A stretch of 64,000 nucleotides of DNA. Source: Actinophytocola oryzae (GTDB lineage: Bacteria; Actinomycetota; Actinomycetes; Mycobacteriales; Pseudonocardiaceae). A program made the position numbers and the translations under genes. Positions 23,060 to 31,184 of the stretch are shown one piece after another. Each line of letters begins with the position of its first letter. Position 1 is the first letter of the stretch. Location: NCBI RefSeq assembly GCF_004364325.1, contig NZ_SOCP01000025.1, positions 62,001 through 126,000 on the forward strand, given 5' to 3'. The notes under the pieces are model-generated. The model saw nothing but the letters and a program-made list of their open reading frames with translations. It had not been told where the DNA came from and ran no database searches.

Positions 23060-23827
23060 TCAGGCGGGCATGACCCCGAGCGCGACCAGCAGCACGGCCA
23101 GCGCGGGCAGGAAGTTGTTGACCTGGTGAGCCACGATGCTGGCGCCGAGCCTGCCGCTGAACAGGCGCGCCAGACCGATCGGGATGCCGATGACCAGCAG
23201 CAACGAGGTGCGCAGCGGCTCGAGGTGGCTGACCGCGAAGATCACCGTGGTGAGGCAGAACACCGCCCACCGGCCCCACTTGAGCCGTTCGAGTGCTCCC
23301 CAGAGCAGGCCGCGGTAGATCAGCTCCTCGCAGACCGGGCCGATCAGCCACACGAACAGGAACAGCGTGATGGCCGGGCCGATCGGCATGCGCTGGTTGT
23401 CGACGAGCGCCCCGATGGCGGACTGGGCGTTCTGCTCGCCGACGACGCTCGTCCACACGAACGCCGCCAGCGTGGTGACGAGCAGGCCGATGAAGCCCCA
23501 CTTGAAGCCCGCGCGGATGTCCTCGCCGCGCATCGACCAGCGCAGGTCGATCCTCGGGCCGTTGCCACGCAGCTTCGTGACGAGCAGGGTCACGCACGCC
23601 GCGACGACCGTCGGCACCACCGTGCCGACGACGATGACCGTGGGTGACGGGCCCGCGTTCGGGAAGAAGGCGCCGACGAACGCGCCGATCATCACGGCGG
23701 TCAGCACGAAGATGGCGAAGACGAAGAGGAAAGCGCCGAAGCCCCATCGATGAGTGCGCTCCGGCACGGCCTCGACGGGGTCAGCGAGGACACTCGGCGT
23801 GTCGGTCACTTCCCTTTCCGCTGTCAC
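23060..23827 (-). CDS. CPBP-family intramembrane glutamic endopeptidase
   Basis: About 255 residues from GTG 23825-23827; the start is uncertain as no clear ribosome-binding site is seen. There are seven to eight membrane spans, with the diagnostic EELIYRGLLWG (glutamates) and later FAVSHLEPLR and HQVNNFLPAL (histidine and asparagine) motifs of the CPBP/CaaX protease-like family. Members process peptides or confer bacteriocin immunity; the substrate here is unknown. It is upstream of rpsP in the same direction but 148 bp away. Confidence 0.88.
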   Translation of the reverse strand: MTAEREVTDTPSVLADPVEAVPERTHRWGFGAFLFVFAIFVLTAVMIGAFVGAFFPNAGPSPTVIVVGTVVPTVVAACVTLLVTKLRGNGPRIDLRWSMRGEDIRAGFKWGFIGLLVTTLAAFVWTSVVGEQNAQSAIGALVDNQRMPIGPAITLFLFVWLIGPVCEELIYRGLLWGALERLKWGRWAVFCLTTVIFAVSHLEPLRTSLLLVIGIPIGLARLFSGRLGASIVAHQVNNFLPALAVLLVALGVMPA

Positions 23828-23920
23828 GTATCCGAGCGTAGTCGGTTGACGCCGCTCGAACCTGGTGAGAGCGCGTGACAATTGCCGGTCAAATCGGGGA
23901 GCGGTCGGCGGGGGCGCCGT

Positions 23921-24985
23921 TCACCTGATGACGCGGCCCCGCAACACGATGCGTGACGGGTGCCGCAGCGCGGCCAGATCGGTGCGCGGGTCCTGGTCGT
24001 AGGCGATCACGTCGGCCGCGGCGCCCTCCTCGATGCCCCGGTAGCCGAGCCAGCTCCTCGCCGACCACGACGCGGCGCCGATGGCGTCCTCTGTGGTCAT
24101 GCCCATCTCGTGGAGTGCCACGATCTCGTCGACGATGCGGCCGTGCGCGATGCCGCCGCCCGCGTCGGTGCCCGCGTAGACCGGGATGCCCGCCTCCAGG
24201 ACGTCCGCGACCGTCCGGCGGATGCCGCCGTACAGGTCGAGCATGTGGCGCGCGTACACCGGGTACCTGGTCGCGCCGGCCGCCAGCCCCGGGAACGTCT
24301 CGATGTTGATCAAAGTGGGCACGAGTGCGGTGCCGTGGGACGCCATCAGCTCGATCGTGTCGGGCGTGAGGCCGGTGCCGTGCTCGAGGCAGTCGATGCC
24401 CGCGTTGATCAGCCCGGGCAGCGCCTCCTCGCCGAACACGTGCGCGGTCACCCGCGCGCCCGCCTCGTGGGCCACCTTGATGGCCTCGGCCAGCACGTCG
24501 TCCGGCCACAGCGGCGCGAGGTCGCCCGTCTCGCGGTCGATCCAGTCGCCGACCAGCTTCACCCAGCCGTCGCCCTCCGCCGCCTGCTCGGCGACCACGG
24601 ACGGCAGCAGCGAGGCGTCCTCGACCTCCTCGCTGACGTAGCGGATGTACCGCTTGGGCCGCGCGATGTGCTTGCCTGCCCGGATGATCCTCGGCAGCTC
24701 CAGCTTCTCCTGCAGCGGCCGGGTGTCCAGGGGGGCACCGCAGTCGCGGACGAGCAGCGTGCCTGCGTCACGGTCCGTCAGGGCGTGCCGCTCCGCCTCG
24801 TCGAGATCCTCGGCGGCCAGCCCGATGTGGCAGTGGGCGTCGACGAGGCCAGGCACGAGGAACCCGCCGTCCACCACGGTCTCCGCGCCGGGCACCGGTG
24901 TGGTGCGGACGCGGCCGTTGACGATCCACAGGTCGCGTGGCTCACCCTCGGGGAGCACCACGCCCCGCATGTGCAGCGCAGGCAC
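23921..24985 (-). CDS. Metal-dependent amidohydrolase family protein
   Basis: 354 residues from GTG 24983-24985. It has a TIM-barrel amidohydrolase with the metal-binding HxH in VDAHCHIGL, later His in ARVTAHVFGE and CLEHGTGL, and Asp in VYAGTDAGGG. A beta-sandwich domain is formed by both ends (GGFLVPGLVDA; DVIAYDQDP). It is closest in pattern to imidazolonepropionase-like hydrolases acting on cyclic amides or dipeptides; the substrate is not predictable. It follows ffh by 3 bp and is probably cotranscribed. Confidence 0.88.
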   Translation of the reverse strand: MPALHMRGVVLPEGEPRDLWIVNGRVRTTPVPGAETVVDGGFLVPGLVDAHCHIGLAAEDLDEAERHALTDRDAGTLLVRDCGAPLDTRPLQEKLELPRIIRAGKHIARPKRYIRYVSEEVEDASLLPSVVAEQAAEGDGWVKLVGDWIDRETGDLAPLWPDDVLAEAIKVAHEAGARVTAHVFGEEALPGLINAGIDCLEHGTGLTPDTIELMASHGTALVPTLINIETFPGLAAGATRYPVYARHMLDLYGGIRRTVADVLEAGIPVYAGTDAGGGIAHGRIVDEIVALHEMGMTTEDAIGAASWSARSWLGYRGIEEGAAADVIAYDQDPRTDLAALRHPSRIVLRGRVIR

Positions 24986-24988
24986 GGC

Positions 24989-26545
24989 CTAGTTGTCCTT
25001 GGGCTTCTTGGGGAACTTCAGCTTGGACGGGTCGAAGCCGGGCGGCAGCCCCTGGTCGAGACCGGCGAGGCCCGGGGGCAGCTCGCCCAGGCCGGGCGGC
25101 ATCTTCGACAGGTCGGGCATGCCGCCGGGGAACATCGGCATGCCGCCACGCACCTTCGGCGGCGTCGGACCGCGCCCCTTGCCCTTCTTCCCCTTCTTGC
25201 CCTTGCGCGTCTTGCTGCCGCCGCGGGCGCCGCCCGGGAAGCCGAACCGGCCGGCCATCTGCTGCATCATCTTGCGGGCCTCGTAGAACCGGTTGACGAG
25301 GTCGTTGACCTCCCGGATCGCGACGCCGGAGCCCTTGGCGATGCGCTGGCGGCGGGACGCGTTGATGATCTTCGGGTCGTTGCGCTCGGCCGGCGTCATG
25401 CCGCGGATGATGGCCTGCAGGCGGTCGAGGTGGCTGTCGTCGACCTGGGCCAGCTGGTCCTTCATCTGGCCGGCGCCGGGCAGCATGCCGAGCAGGTTGG
25501 CGATCGGGCCCATCTTGCGGACGGCCAGCATCTGCTCGAGGAAGTCCTCCAGCGTCAGCTCGCCGGTGCCGATCTTGGCGGCGGCGGCCTCGGCCTGGTC
25601 CTTGTCGAACGCCTGCTCGGCCTGCTCGATGAGCGTGAGCACGTCACCCATGCCGAGGATGCGCGAGGCCATCCGGTCGGGGTGGAACGCGTCGAAGTCC
25701 TCGAGCTTCTCGCCGTTGGACGCGAACATGATCGGCTGGCCGGTGACCTCGCGGACCGACAGCGCGGCACCACCCCGGGCGTCGCCGTCGAGCTTGGTGA
25801 GGACCACGCCGGTGAAGCCGACGCCGTCGCGGAAGGCCTCGGCCGTGTTGACGGCGTCCTGACCGATCATGGCGTCGACCACGAACAGGACCTCGTCCGG
25901 CTGGACGGCCTCGCGGATGTCCGCGGCCTGACGCATCATCTCCTCGTCGACGCCGAGGCGGCCCGCGGTGTCGACGATGACGACGTCGTGCTGGGCGCGC
26001 CTGGCCTCGTCGATGGAGCGGCGGGCCACGTCCACCGGGTCGCCGACGCCGTTGCCGGGCTCCGGCGCGTACGTGGGCACCCCGGCCCGCTCGCCGACGA
26101 CCTGCAGCTGGTTGACCGCGTTGGGCCGCTGGAGGTCACACGCGACGAGCAGCGGCGTGTGGCCCTGGCCGACGAGCCAGCGGGCCAGCTTGCCCGCCAG
26201 CGTCGTCTTGCCGGAGCCCTGCAGACCGGCGAGCATGATCACGGTCGGCGGGTTCTTGGCGAGGGAGAGCCTGCGGGTCTCGCCGCCGAGGATGGCGACG
26301 AGCTCCTCGTTGACGATCTTGACGACCTGCTGGGCCGGGTTCAGCGCACCGGAGACCTCCGCGCCCTTGGCGCGCTCCTTGATCTGCGCGATGAAGGTCC
26401 GGACCACCGGGAGCGCGACGTCCGCCTCCAGCAGCGCGATCCTGATCTCGCGCGCGGTGGCGTCGATGTCGGCCTCGGACAGCCGGCCACGGCCGCGGAG
26501 GTTCTGCAGGACCGAGGTGAGCCGGTCGGAAAGGGTGTCGAACAC
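24989..26545 (-). CDS. ffh: Signal recognition particle protein Ffh
   Basis: 518 residues from GTG 26543-26545. It has the N domain, the G domain (GLQGSGKTTLAGKLA, DTAGRLGVDEEMM, LTKLDGDARGGAAL), and the M domain (FLEQMLAVRKMGPIANLLGM; a GVAIREVNDLVNRF helix). The C-terminal ~100 residues are Gly/Met/Pro/Lys-rich, common in actinobacteria. It binds signal sequences and SRP RNA and docks to FtsY, encoded here at 39547-40890. Confidence 0.97.
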   Translation of the reverse strand: MFDTLSDRLTSVLQNLRGRGRLSEADIDATAREIRIALLEADVALPVVRTFIAQIKERAKGAEVSGALNPAQQVVKIVNEELVAILGGETRRLSLAKNPPTVIMLAGLQGSGKTTLAGKLARWLVGQGHTPLLVACDLQRPNAVNQLQVVGERAGVPTYAPEPGNGVGDPVDVARRSIDEARRAQHDVVIVDTAGRLGVDEEMMRQAADIREAVQPDEVLFVVDAMIGQDAVNTAEAFRDGVGFTGVVLTKLDGDARGGAALSVREVTGQPIMFASNGEKLEDFDAFHPDRMASRILGMGDVLTLIEQAEQAFDKDQAEAAAAKIGTGELTLEDFLEQMLAVRKMGPIANLLGMLPGAGQMKDQLAQVDDSHLDRLQAIIRGMTPAERNDPKIINASRRQRIAKGSGVAIREVNDLVNRFYEARKMMQQMAGRFGFPGGARGGSKTRKGKKGKKGKGRGPTPPKVRGGMPMFPGGMPDLSKMPPGLGELPPGLAGLDQGLPPGFDPSKLKFPKKPKDN

Positions 26546-26579
26546 CCTGTCTACGGTAGCCGGTCAGCGCCCGTGGTCG

Positions 26580-26617
26580 CCGGGATGGGCCCGACCCCTC
26601 GACGAGCCCCATCCCGG
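26580..26617 (-). terminator. Hairpin between glnD and ffh
   Basis: CCGGGATGGG (26580-26589) pairs with CCCATCCCGG (26608-26617) across an 18-nt loop. With the next hairpin it probably ends the amtB-glnB-glnD transcript. No T-run is evident. Confidence 0.55.
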
Positions 26618-26628
26618 CCTTCCCAGTT

Positions 26629-26652
26629 GCGCCCCTCCCTCCCTTGGGGCGC
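26629..26652 (-). terminator. Second hairpin between glnD and ffh
   Basis: GCGCCCC (26629-26635) pairs with GGGGCGC (26646-26652) around a 10-nt pyrimidine-rich loop, about 95 bp past the glnD stop. Confidence 0.55.
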
Positions 26653-26746
26653 AGAGCAAGCCTCTCGTCTCACGGGCGCCGTGAGCAGCGCGAACACCCC
26701 CGGATCGGGGTAGGGGTTACTACTCACGCCGACGGGGAGCGTCTGC

Positions 26747-29161
26747 TCAGACGGCCGCGAGCACCGCGCGCTCGATCTCCGTGCGCCACTCCTCGCTCGC
26801 GGTGTCGCCGCCGGCCGGGGACGTCGATGCGAGGCTGAACGACGCGATGGCCGTGCCGCCCACCTGCATGGCACGTGCCCACAGGATGTCCGCGCCGCAG
26901 CGTTCGAGCACCTCGGCCACGCTGTACAGCAGGCCGAGGCGGTCGGCTGTGCGCAGCTCCAGCACCACGTCCTTGGACTCGGTGCCGCCGTCGGCCTCTC
27001 CGGCGAACCACAGCACCCGGGGCTGCGGCGGGTCGTCGGGCTCGGAGGCGTAGTCGCGTTCCTTGGCCGCCAGCTTCTCCGCGAGCGGCAGCGAGCCGGA
27101 CAGCGCGCGGCCGAACTGCTCACGCAACAGCCCCGGGTCGGGCAGTGAGCCGAACCGGGGCGACACGGAGAACACGTCGACCGCGACGCCCGCGTGTGCG
27201 CGCAGCTCCGCCGCGTGCACCTGCAGCGAGTGCAGTGCCAGCACGCCGGCCGCCCTGGACAGCAGGCCGGGGCGGTCCTGCGCGATCAGTGTGATCGTCG
27301 CGAAGGTGCGGTCCGGCGCGGAGACGACGATGTCCGGCCTGCCCGACACGGCCACCGCCTCGGCCGCCGTGCGCTGCTCCGAGGAGAGCGGGACCGGCTC
27401 TCCTGCCTTCTCCCCCGCCATCCTCCTGCGGCCCCTGGCCACGAGGTCGGCGACGAGCGACGCCTTCCACTCCGTCCACACGCCAGGTCCCGTGGCGAGC
27501 GAGTCCACCTCGGCGAGCGCGTGCAGCAGCTCCAGCAGCACGGGGTCGCCGCCGAGGGTGTCGACCACGCGCCGCACGGTCGCCTCGTCCTCGATGTTGC
27601 GGCGGGTGGCCGTGTGCGGGAGCAGCAGGTGGTGACGGACCATCGCGGACAGCGTGGCGACGTCGGCGGCAGGCAGCCCGAGGCGCTCCCCCACCTGTGT
27701 GGCGAGCGCGGCGCCGACGACCGAGTGGTCCTGGTCGCGGCCCTTGCCGATGTCGTGCAGGATCGCGCCGATCAGCAGCAGGTCGGGACGGGACACCCGG
27801 GTGACGAGCCTCGCGGCGTACGAGGTGGCCTGCACGAGGTGGCGGTCGACCGTCCACACGTGTGCCTGGTCGCGTGGCGGGAGGTCGCGGACGGCGCCCC
27901 ACTCGGGGAACAGGCGCGCCCACAGCCCCGTGCGGTCCAGCGACTCGATGACGTCGACCAGGCCCTCACCCGCCCCGAGCAGGGACACCAGCTCCTGACG
28001 TACCTCGGCGGGCCACGGCGCGCGTGGCTCCGGCGCCGACTCGCCGAGCCTGGCCAGTGCGGCGGGTGCGATGGGCCGACCGGTTCGGGCGGCGGCAGCG
28101 GCGACCCGCAGCAGCAGCCCGGGGTCCCTGCCGGGGTCGACGTCGCGGGCGAGGGTCACCTCGTCGCCGTCGAGCACGACCCCCTCGGAGAGCGGCCTGC
28201 GCTGTGGCTGCCTGCGCAGCACGCCGAGCACCTTGCGGGCCTGGCGGGACGGCTGGATCGCGCGAAGGGCCACGTCGAGGGCGTACGCGACCGTGCGGCC
28301 CGCGCCGGACAGGGCGCGGGCGAGGGAGAAGCGGTCGCCGACACCCAGCACGGAGGCGATCTCGTCGCCGTCCTGCGGCATGAGGACGTCGCGGGGGCGG
28401 CCTGCGATGCGGCGCAGCTCGGTACGGGTGTCCAGGAGCAGCTTTCGGGCCTGCGAGACCTCGCCGGAGGGCCGGTCCACCAGCTGCGCGAGCGCCAGGG
28501 CGTCGAGGATCGAGAGGTCGCGGAGGCCGCCCCGGCCGTGTTTGAGGTCGGGCTCCACCCAGTGCGCCACCTCGCCGCTGCGCTGCCAGCGGGTCCGCGC
28601 GGACTCGACGATCTCCTCGACGCGCCGCCGCACACCCGTGCGCCAGGCGTCGCGGGCGGACTCGGCGAGCACGCCGGCCAGGTCCGCGTCACCGGCGAGG
28701 TGGCGGGCGTCGAGCAGGCCCATGGCCGTGCGCAGGTCGGTGCCCGCCACGTCGAGTGCCTCGGAGACGGTGCGCACCGAGTGGTCGAGGCCGACCCCAG
28801 AGTTCCACAGCGGGTACCAGAGCTGCTCGGCGACCTTCTCGACACGGCCGTCGCGGTTGCCCTCGTGCACCAGCACCAGGTCGAGGTCGGAGAACGGCAC
28901 GAGCTCGCGGCGGCCGAGGCCCCCGACGGCGACCAGGGCGATCCCCGTCGCGTCGGCGCCGATACCCGCCTGCGCGGCGTGCACCGTCAGCCAGAACTCG
29001 TGCAGGTCGGTCAGGGCCTCCCGAAGGACCTCCGGACCGAGACGGCCGGCCTGCTGGGACGCGCCGCGGCCGAGCAGCCGGTCACGCGCCAACACCAGGT
29101 CGGCGGCAGTGGGGGCGGCCGAGACCTTGCGGTCGGCCGCCCCCTCCCCCTGAGGTGTCAT
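26747..29161 (-). CDS. glnD: PII nucleotidyltransferase / removing enzyme GlnD
   Basis: 804 residues from ATG 29159-29161. It has an N-terminal nucleotidyltransferase (VGGLGRRELVPFSDLDLVLV), a HD phosphohydrolase domain (LIGAILHDIGKGRDQDHS), and two C-terminal ACT domains (TLIAQDRPGLLSRAAG; TADRLGLLYSVAEVLERCG). In actinobacteria it adenylylates and deadenylylates PII in response to nitrogen. Its ATG shares one base with the glnB stop, indicating tight coupling. Confidence 0.96.
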   Translation of the reverse strand: MTPQGEGAADRKVSAAPTAADLVLARDRLLGRGASQQAGRLGPEVLREALTDLHEFWLTVHAAQAGIGADATGIALVAVGGLGRRELVPFSDLDLVLVHEGNRDGRVEKVAEQLWYPLWNSGVGLDHSVRTVSEALDVAGTDLRTAMGLLDARHLAGDADLAGVLAESARDAWRTGVRRRVEEIVESARTRWQRSGEVAHWVEPDLKHGRGGLRDLSILDALALAQLVDRPSGEVSQARKLLLDTRTELRRIAGRPRDVLMPQDGDEIASVLGVGDRFSLARALSGAGRTVAYALDVALRAIQPSRQARKVLGVLRRQPQRRPLSEGVVLDGDEVTLARDVDPGRDPGLLLRVAAAAARTGRPIAPAALARLGESAPEPRAPWPAEVRQELVSLLGAGEGLVDVIESLDRTGLWARLFPEWGAVRDLPPRDQAHVWTVDRHLVQATSYAARLVTRVSRPDLLLIGAILHDIGKGRDQDHSVVGAALATQVGERLGLPAADVATLSAMVRHHLLLPHTATRRNIEDEATVRRVVDTLGGDPVLLELLHALAEVDSLATGPGVWTEWKASLVADLVARGRRRMAGEKAGEPVPLSSEQRTAAEAVAVSGRPDIVVSAPDRTFATITLIAQDRPGLLSRAAGVLALHSLQVHAAELRAHAGVAVDVFSVSPRFGSLPDPGLLREQFGRALSGSLPLAEKLAAKERDYASEPDDPPQPRVLWFAGEADGGTESKDVVLELRTADRLGLLYSVAEVLERCGADILWARAMQVGGTAIASFSLASTSPAGGDTASEEWRTEIERAVLAAV

Positions 29162-29499
29162 CAGAGCGCGTCGGTGCCGCGCTCTCCGGTGCGCACCCGT
29201 ACCACGGTGTCCACCGGTGTGACCCAGACCTTGCCGTCACCGATCTTGCCGGTGCGCGCGGCCTCCACCACGGCGTCCACCACCTTGTCCCCGAGCGCGT
29301 CGTCGACCAGGACCTCGAGCTTGACCTTCGGCACGAAGTCGACGGAGTACTCCGCACCCCGGTAGACCTCGGTGTGGCCCTTCTGCCGGCCGTAGCCCTG
29401 GACCTCGCTCACCGTCATGCCGAGCACGCCGACCTGCTCCAACGCGGCCTTGACGTCATCGAGCGTGAACGGCTTGATGATCGCCGTAACCAGCTTCAT
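29161..29499 (-). CDS. glnB: Nitrogen regulatory protein PII
   Basis: 112 residues, trimeric signal protein sensing ATP/ADP and 2-oxoglutarate. The T-loop contains EVYRGAEYSVDF with Tyr51, the known modification site; VEAARTGKIGDGKVWVTPVD is the B-loop/C-loop. It follows amtB by 3 bp and is coupled to glnD. Modification at Tyr51 would release PII from AmtB. Confidence 0.97.
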   Translation of the reverse strand: MKLVTAIIKPFTLDDVKAALEQVGVLGMTVSEVQGYGRQKGHTEVYRGAEYSVDFVPKVKLEVLVDDALGDKVVDAVVEAARTGKIGDGKVWVTPVDTVVRVRTGERGTDAL

Positions 29500-29502
29500 T
29501 GC

Positions 29503-30828
29503 TCAGCCTTCCTTGCTCGCGCTTGCGGGCACCTTGTTGCCGGAGAGGATCTCGGCGGACTTGGCGATCGACGAGCCACCACCGCGCAGCCCGGAGAACT
29601 CGTACGCGCTCTCCGCGTGCTCGGCCTCGTCGATGCCGTTGACCTCCGCCTCGTCGCTCACCCGCCACTTGACCGTGAACTTGATGATGTACCCGATGAT
29701 CAGCGTGACGATCAGCGAGTAGAACAGCACCGCGAACGCGCCGACGGCCTGCTTGCCGAGCTGGGACAGCCCCCCGCCGTAGAACAGACCGTTCACGCCG
29801 ACGTCGTTGACGTAGGTGGTCTGGAACAGACCGATTGCCAGTGTGCCCCACAGACCGCCGACCAGGTGCACACCCACCACGTCGAGCGAGTCGTCGAAGC
29901 CCAGCTTGTACTTGAGGCTGACCGCGAGCGCACAGAACACGCCGGCGAGCACACCGATGAGCAGCGCGCCCCAGGTGTCGACGAACGCACAGGCCGGGGT
30001 GATCGCGACCAGACCCGCGACTACGCCGGACGACGCGCCGAGGCTCGTCGCCTTGCCGTAGCGGATGCGCTCGACGAGCAGCCAGCCGATGATCGCGGCG
30101 GCGGTCGCGCTGAACGTGTTGATGAACGCGACGCCCGCGAGACCGTTGGCGGCCAGTGCCGAACCCGCGTTGAACCCGAACCAGCCGAACCACAGCAAGC
30201 CGGCGCCGAGCATCACGAACGGCAGGTTGTGCGGCTTCATCGACTCCTTCGGCCAGCCCGCACGCCTGCCGATCACGATGGCCAGCGCGAGGCCGGCCGC
30301 ACCGGCGTTGATGTGCACCGCGGTGCCACCGGCGAAGTCGAACGCGACGAGCTTGTTCGCGATCCAGCCACCGACGTGTCCCGAGTCGTTGCTGAAGTCG
30401 AACACCCAGTGGGCGACCGGGAAGTACACGATCGTGGCCCAGACACCCGCGAACAGCAGCCACGCGCCGAACCGGACGCGGTCGGCGATCGCACCGGCGA
30501 TGAGGGCCACCGTGATGACCGCGAACATCGCCTGGAACGCGACGAACGCCGTCGTGGTGAGCGCGTCCGGATTGCCGATGAGGCCGGAGAGGCCGAGGTA
30601 CTGGGTCACGTCACCGAACAGACCGCCGGTGACGTCGTCCCCGAACGTGAGCGAGTATCCGTAGATCACCCAGATCACGCCGACGACCGCCAGGGCCCCG
30701 AAGCACATCATGAGCATGTTGAGCACACTCTTGGTGCGCACCATGCCGCCGTAGAAGAACGCCAGCCCCGGGGTCATCAGCAGCACCAGAGCGGCACTGG
30801 TGAGCAACCAGGCCGTATTCCCTTCCAC
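29503..30828 (-). CDS. amtB: Ammonium transporter AmtB
   Basis: 441 residues from GTG 30826-30828. Eleven membrane spans are expected for the family. The conserved pore His pair appears in AGGTAVHINAGAAGL and VGVHLVGGLWGTL. A C-terminal cytoplasmic tail of ~45 residues can bind PII. It is first in the amtB-glnB-glnD operon, with a GlnR-like box about 100 bp upstream, so induction under nitrogen limitation is likely. Confidence 0.96.
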   Translation of the reverse strand: MEGNTAWLLTSAALVLLMTPGLAFFYGGMVRTKSVLNMLMMCFGALAVVGVIWVIYGYSLTFGDDVTGGLFGDVTQYLGLSGLIGNPDALTTTAFVAFQAMFAVITVALIAGAIADRVRFGAWLLFAGVWATIVYFPVAHWVFDFSNDSGHVGGWIANKLVAFDFAGGTAVHINAGAAGLALAIVIGRRAGWPKESMKPHNLPFVMLGAGLLWFGWFGFNAGSALAANGLAGVAFINTFSATAAAIIGWLLVERIRYGKATSLGASSGVVAGLVAITPACAFVDTWGALLIGVLAGVFCALAVSLKYKLGFDDSLDVVGVHLVGGLWGTLAIGLFQTTYVNDVGVNGLFYGGGLSQLGKQAVGAFAVLFYSLIVTLIIGYIIKFTVKWRVSDEAEVNGIDEAEHAESAYEFSGLRGGGSSIAKSAEILSGNKVPASASKEG

Positions 30829-30926
30829 GCTTCCTCCTCCTGCCTAACGCGGCGAAACTTTGCGAGGAGCATCGAGAAATGCTGTTTCGCGGGATCGCGT
30901 GTCCGGTTTCTCGGAGGTGAACTGTC

Positions 30927-30964
30927 GTCCGAATTTTGTTACATCGGTGTTTCCGGTCGGTAGC
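30927..30964 (-). promoter_or_regulatory. GlnR-like binding box upstream of amtB
   Basis: On the minus strand the order is GCTAC, 6 bp, GAAAC, 6 bp, GTAAC, 6 bp, CGGAC. It follows the known actinobacterial GlnR pattern gTnAc-n6-GaAAc-n6-GtnAc-n6-GaaAc; the two central pentamers match fully. It lies 99-136 bp upstream of the amtB start. Confidence 0.7.
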
Positions 30965-31097
30965 GGCTACTCTCGGCGTTCACCGGCGGACGAGAAACAC
31001 ACAACGGCCTGGTAACGACGCCCCACACGGCCGTCGCCGACCCCGACCGGCACGACGCACGGCTCACGCTCGCGGCGGGCAACGGCCCGACGATCGG

Positions 31098-31184
31098 TTA
31101 CGACGGTCGCATGAGGTGCTCGGTCAGGTGCCGCAGGACCGCGTCCGGCACCTCCTCGGCGAGGTAGTGGCCGATCAGGAAAGG
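31098..31184 (-). pseudogene. Possible remnant of an alpha/beta-hydrolase C-terminus
   Basis: The minus strand encodes FLIGHYLAEEVPDAVLRHLT and then EHLMRPS before a TAA at 31098. This pattern (GHxLxEExPDxV...L..HL) matches the catalytic-His end of alpha/beta hydrolases of the haloalkane dehalogenase/epoxide hydrolase kind. No upstream part of such a gene exists; the sequence joins the end of the PAP2/kinase gene in another frame. It may be a relic of a deleted gene or a chance resemblance. Confidence 0.45.

Noticed and set aside
26546..26746. Possible 4.5S SRP RNA gene next to ffh, because of the strong hairpins
   Set aside because: The hairpins lack the conserved SRP domain IV loop and sit right after glnD, so terminators are the better reading.
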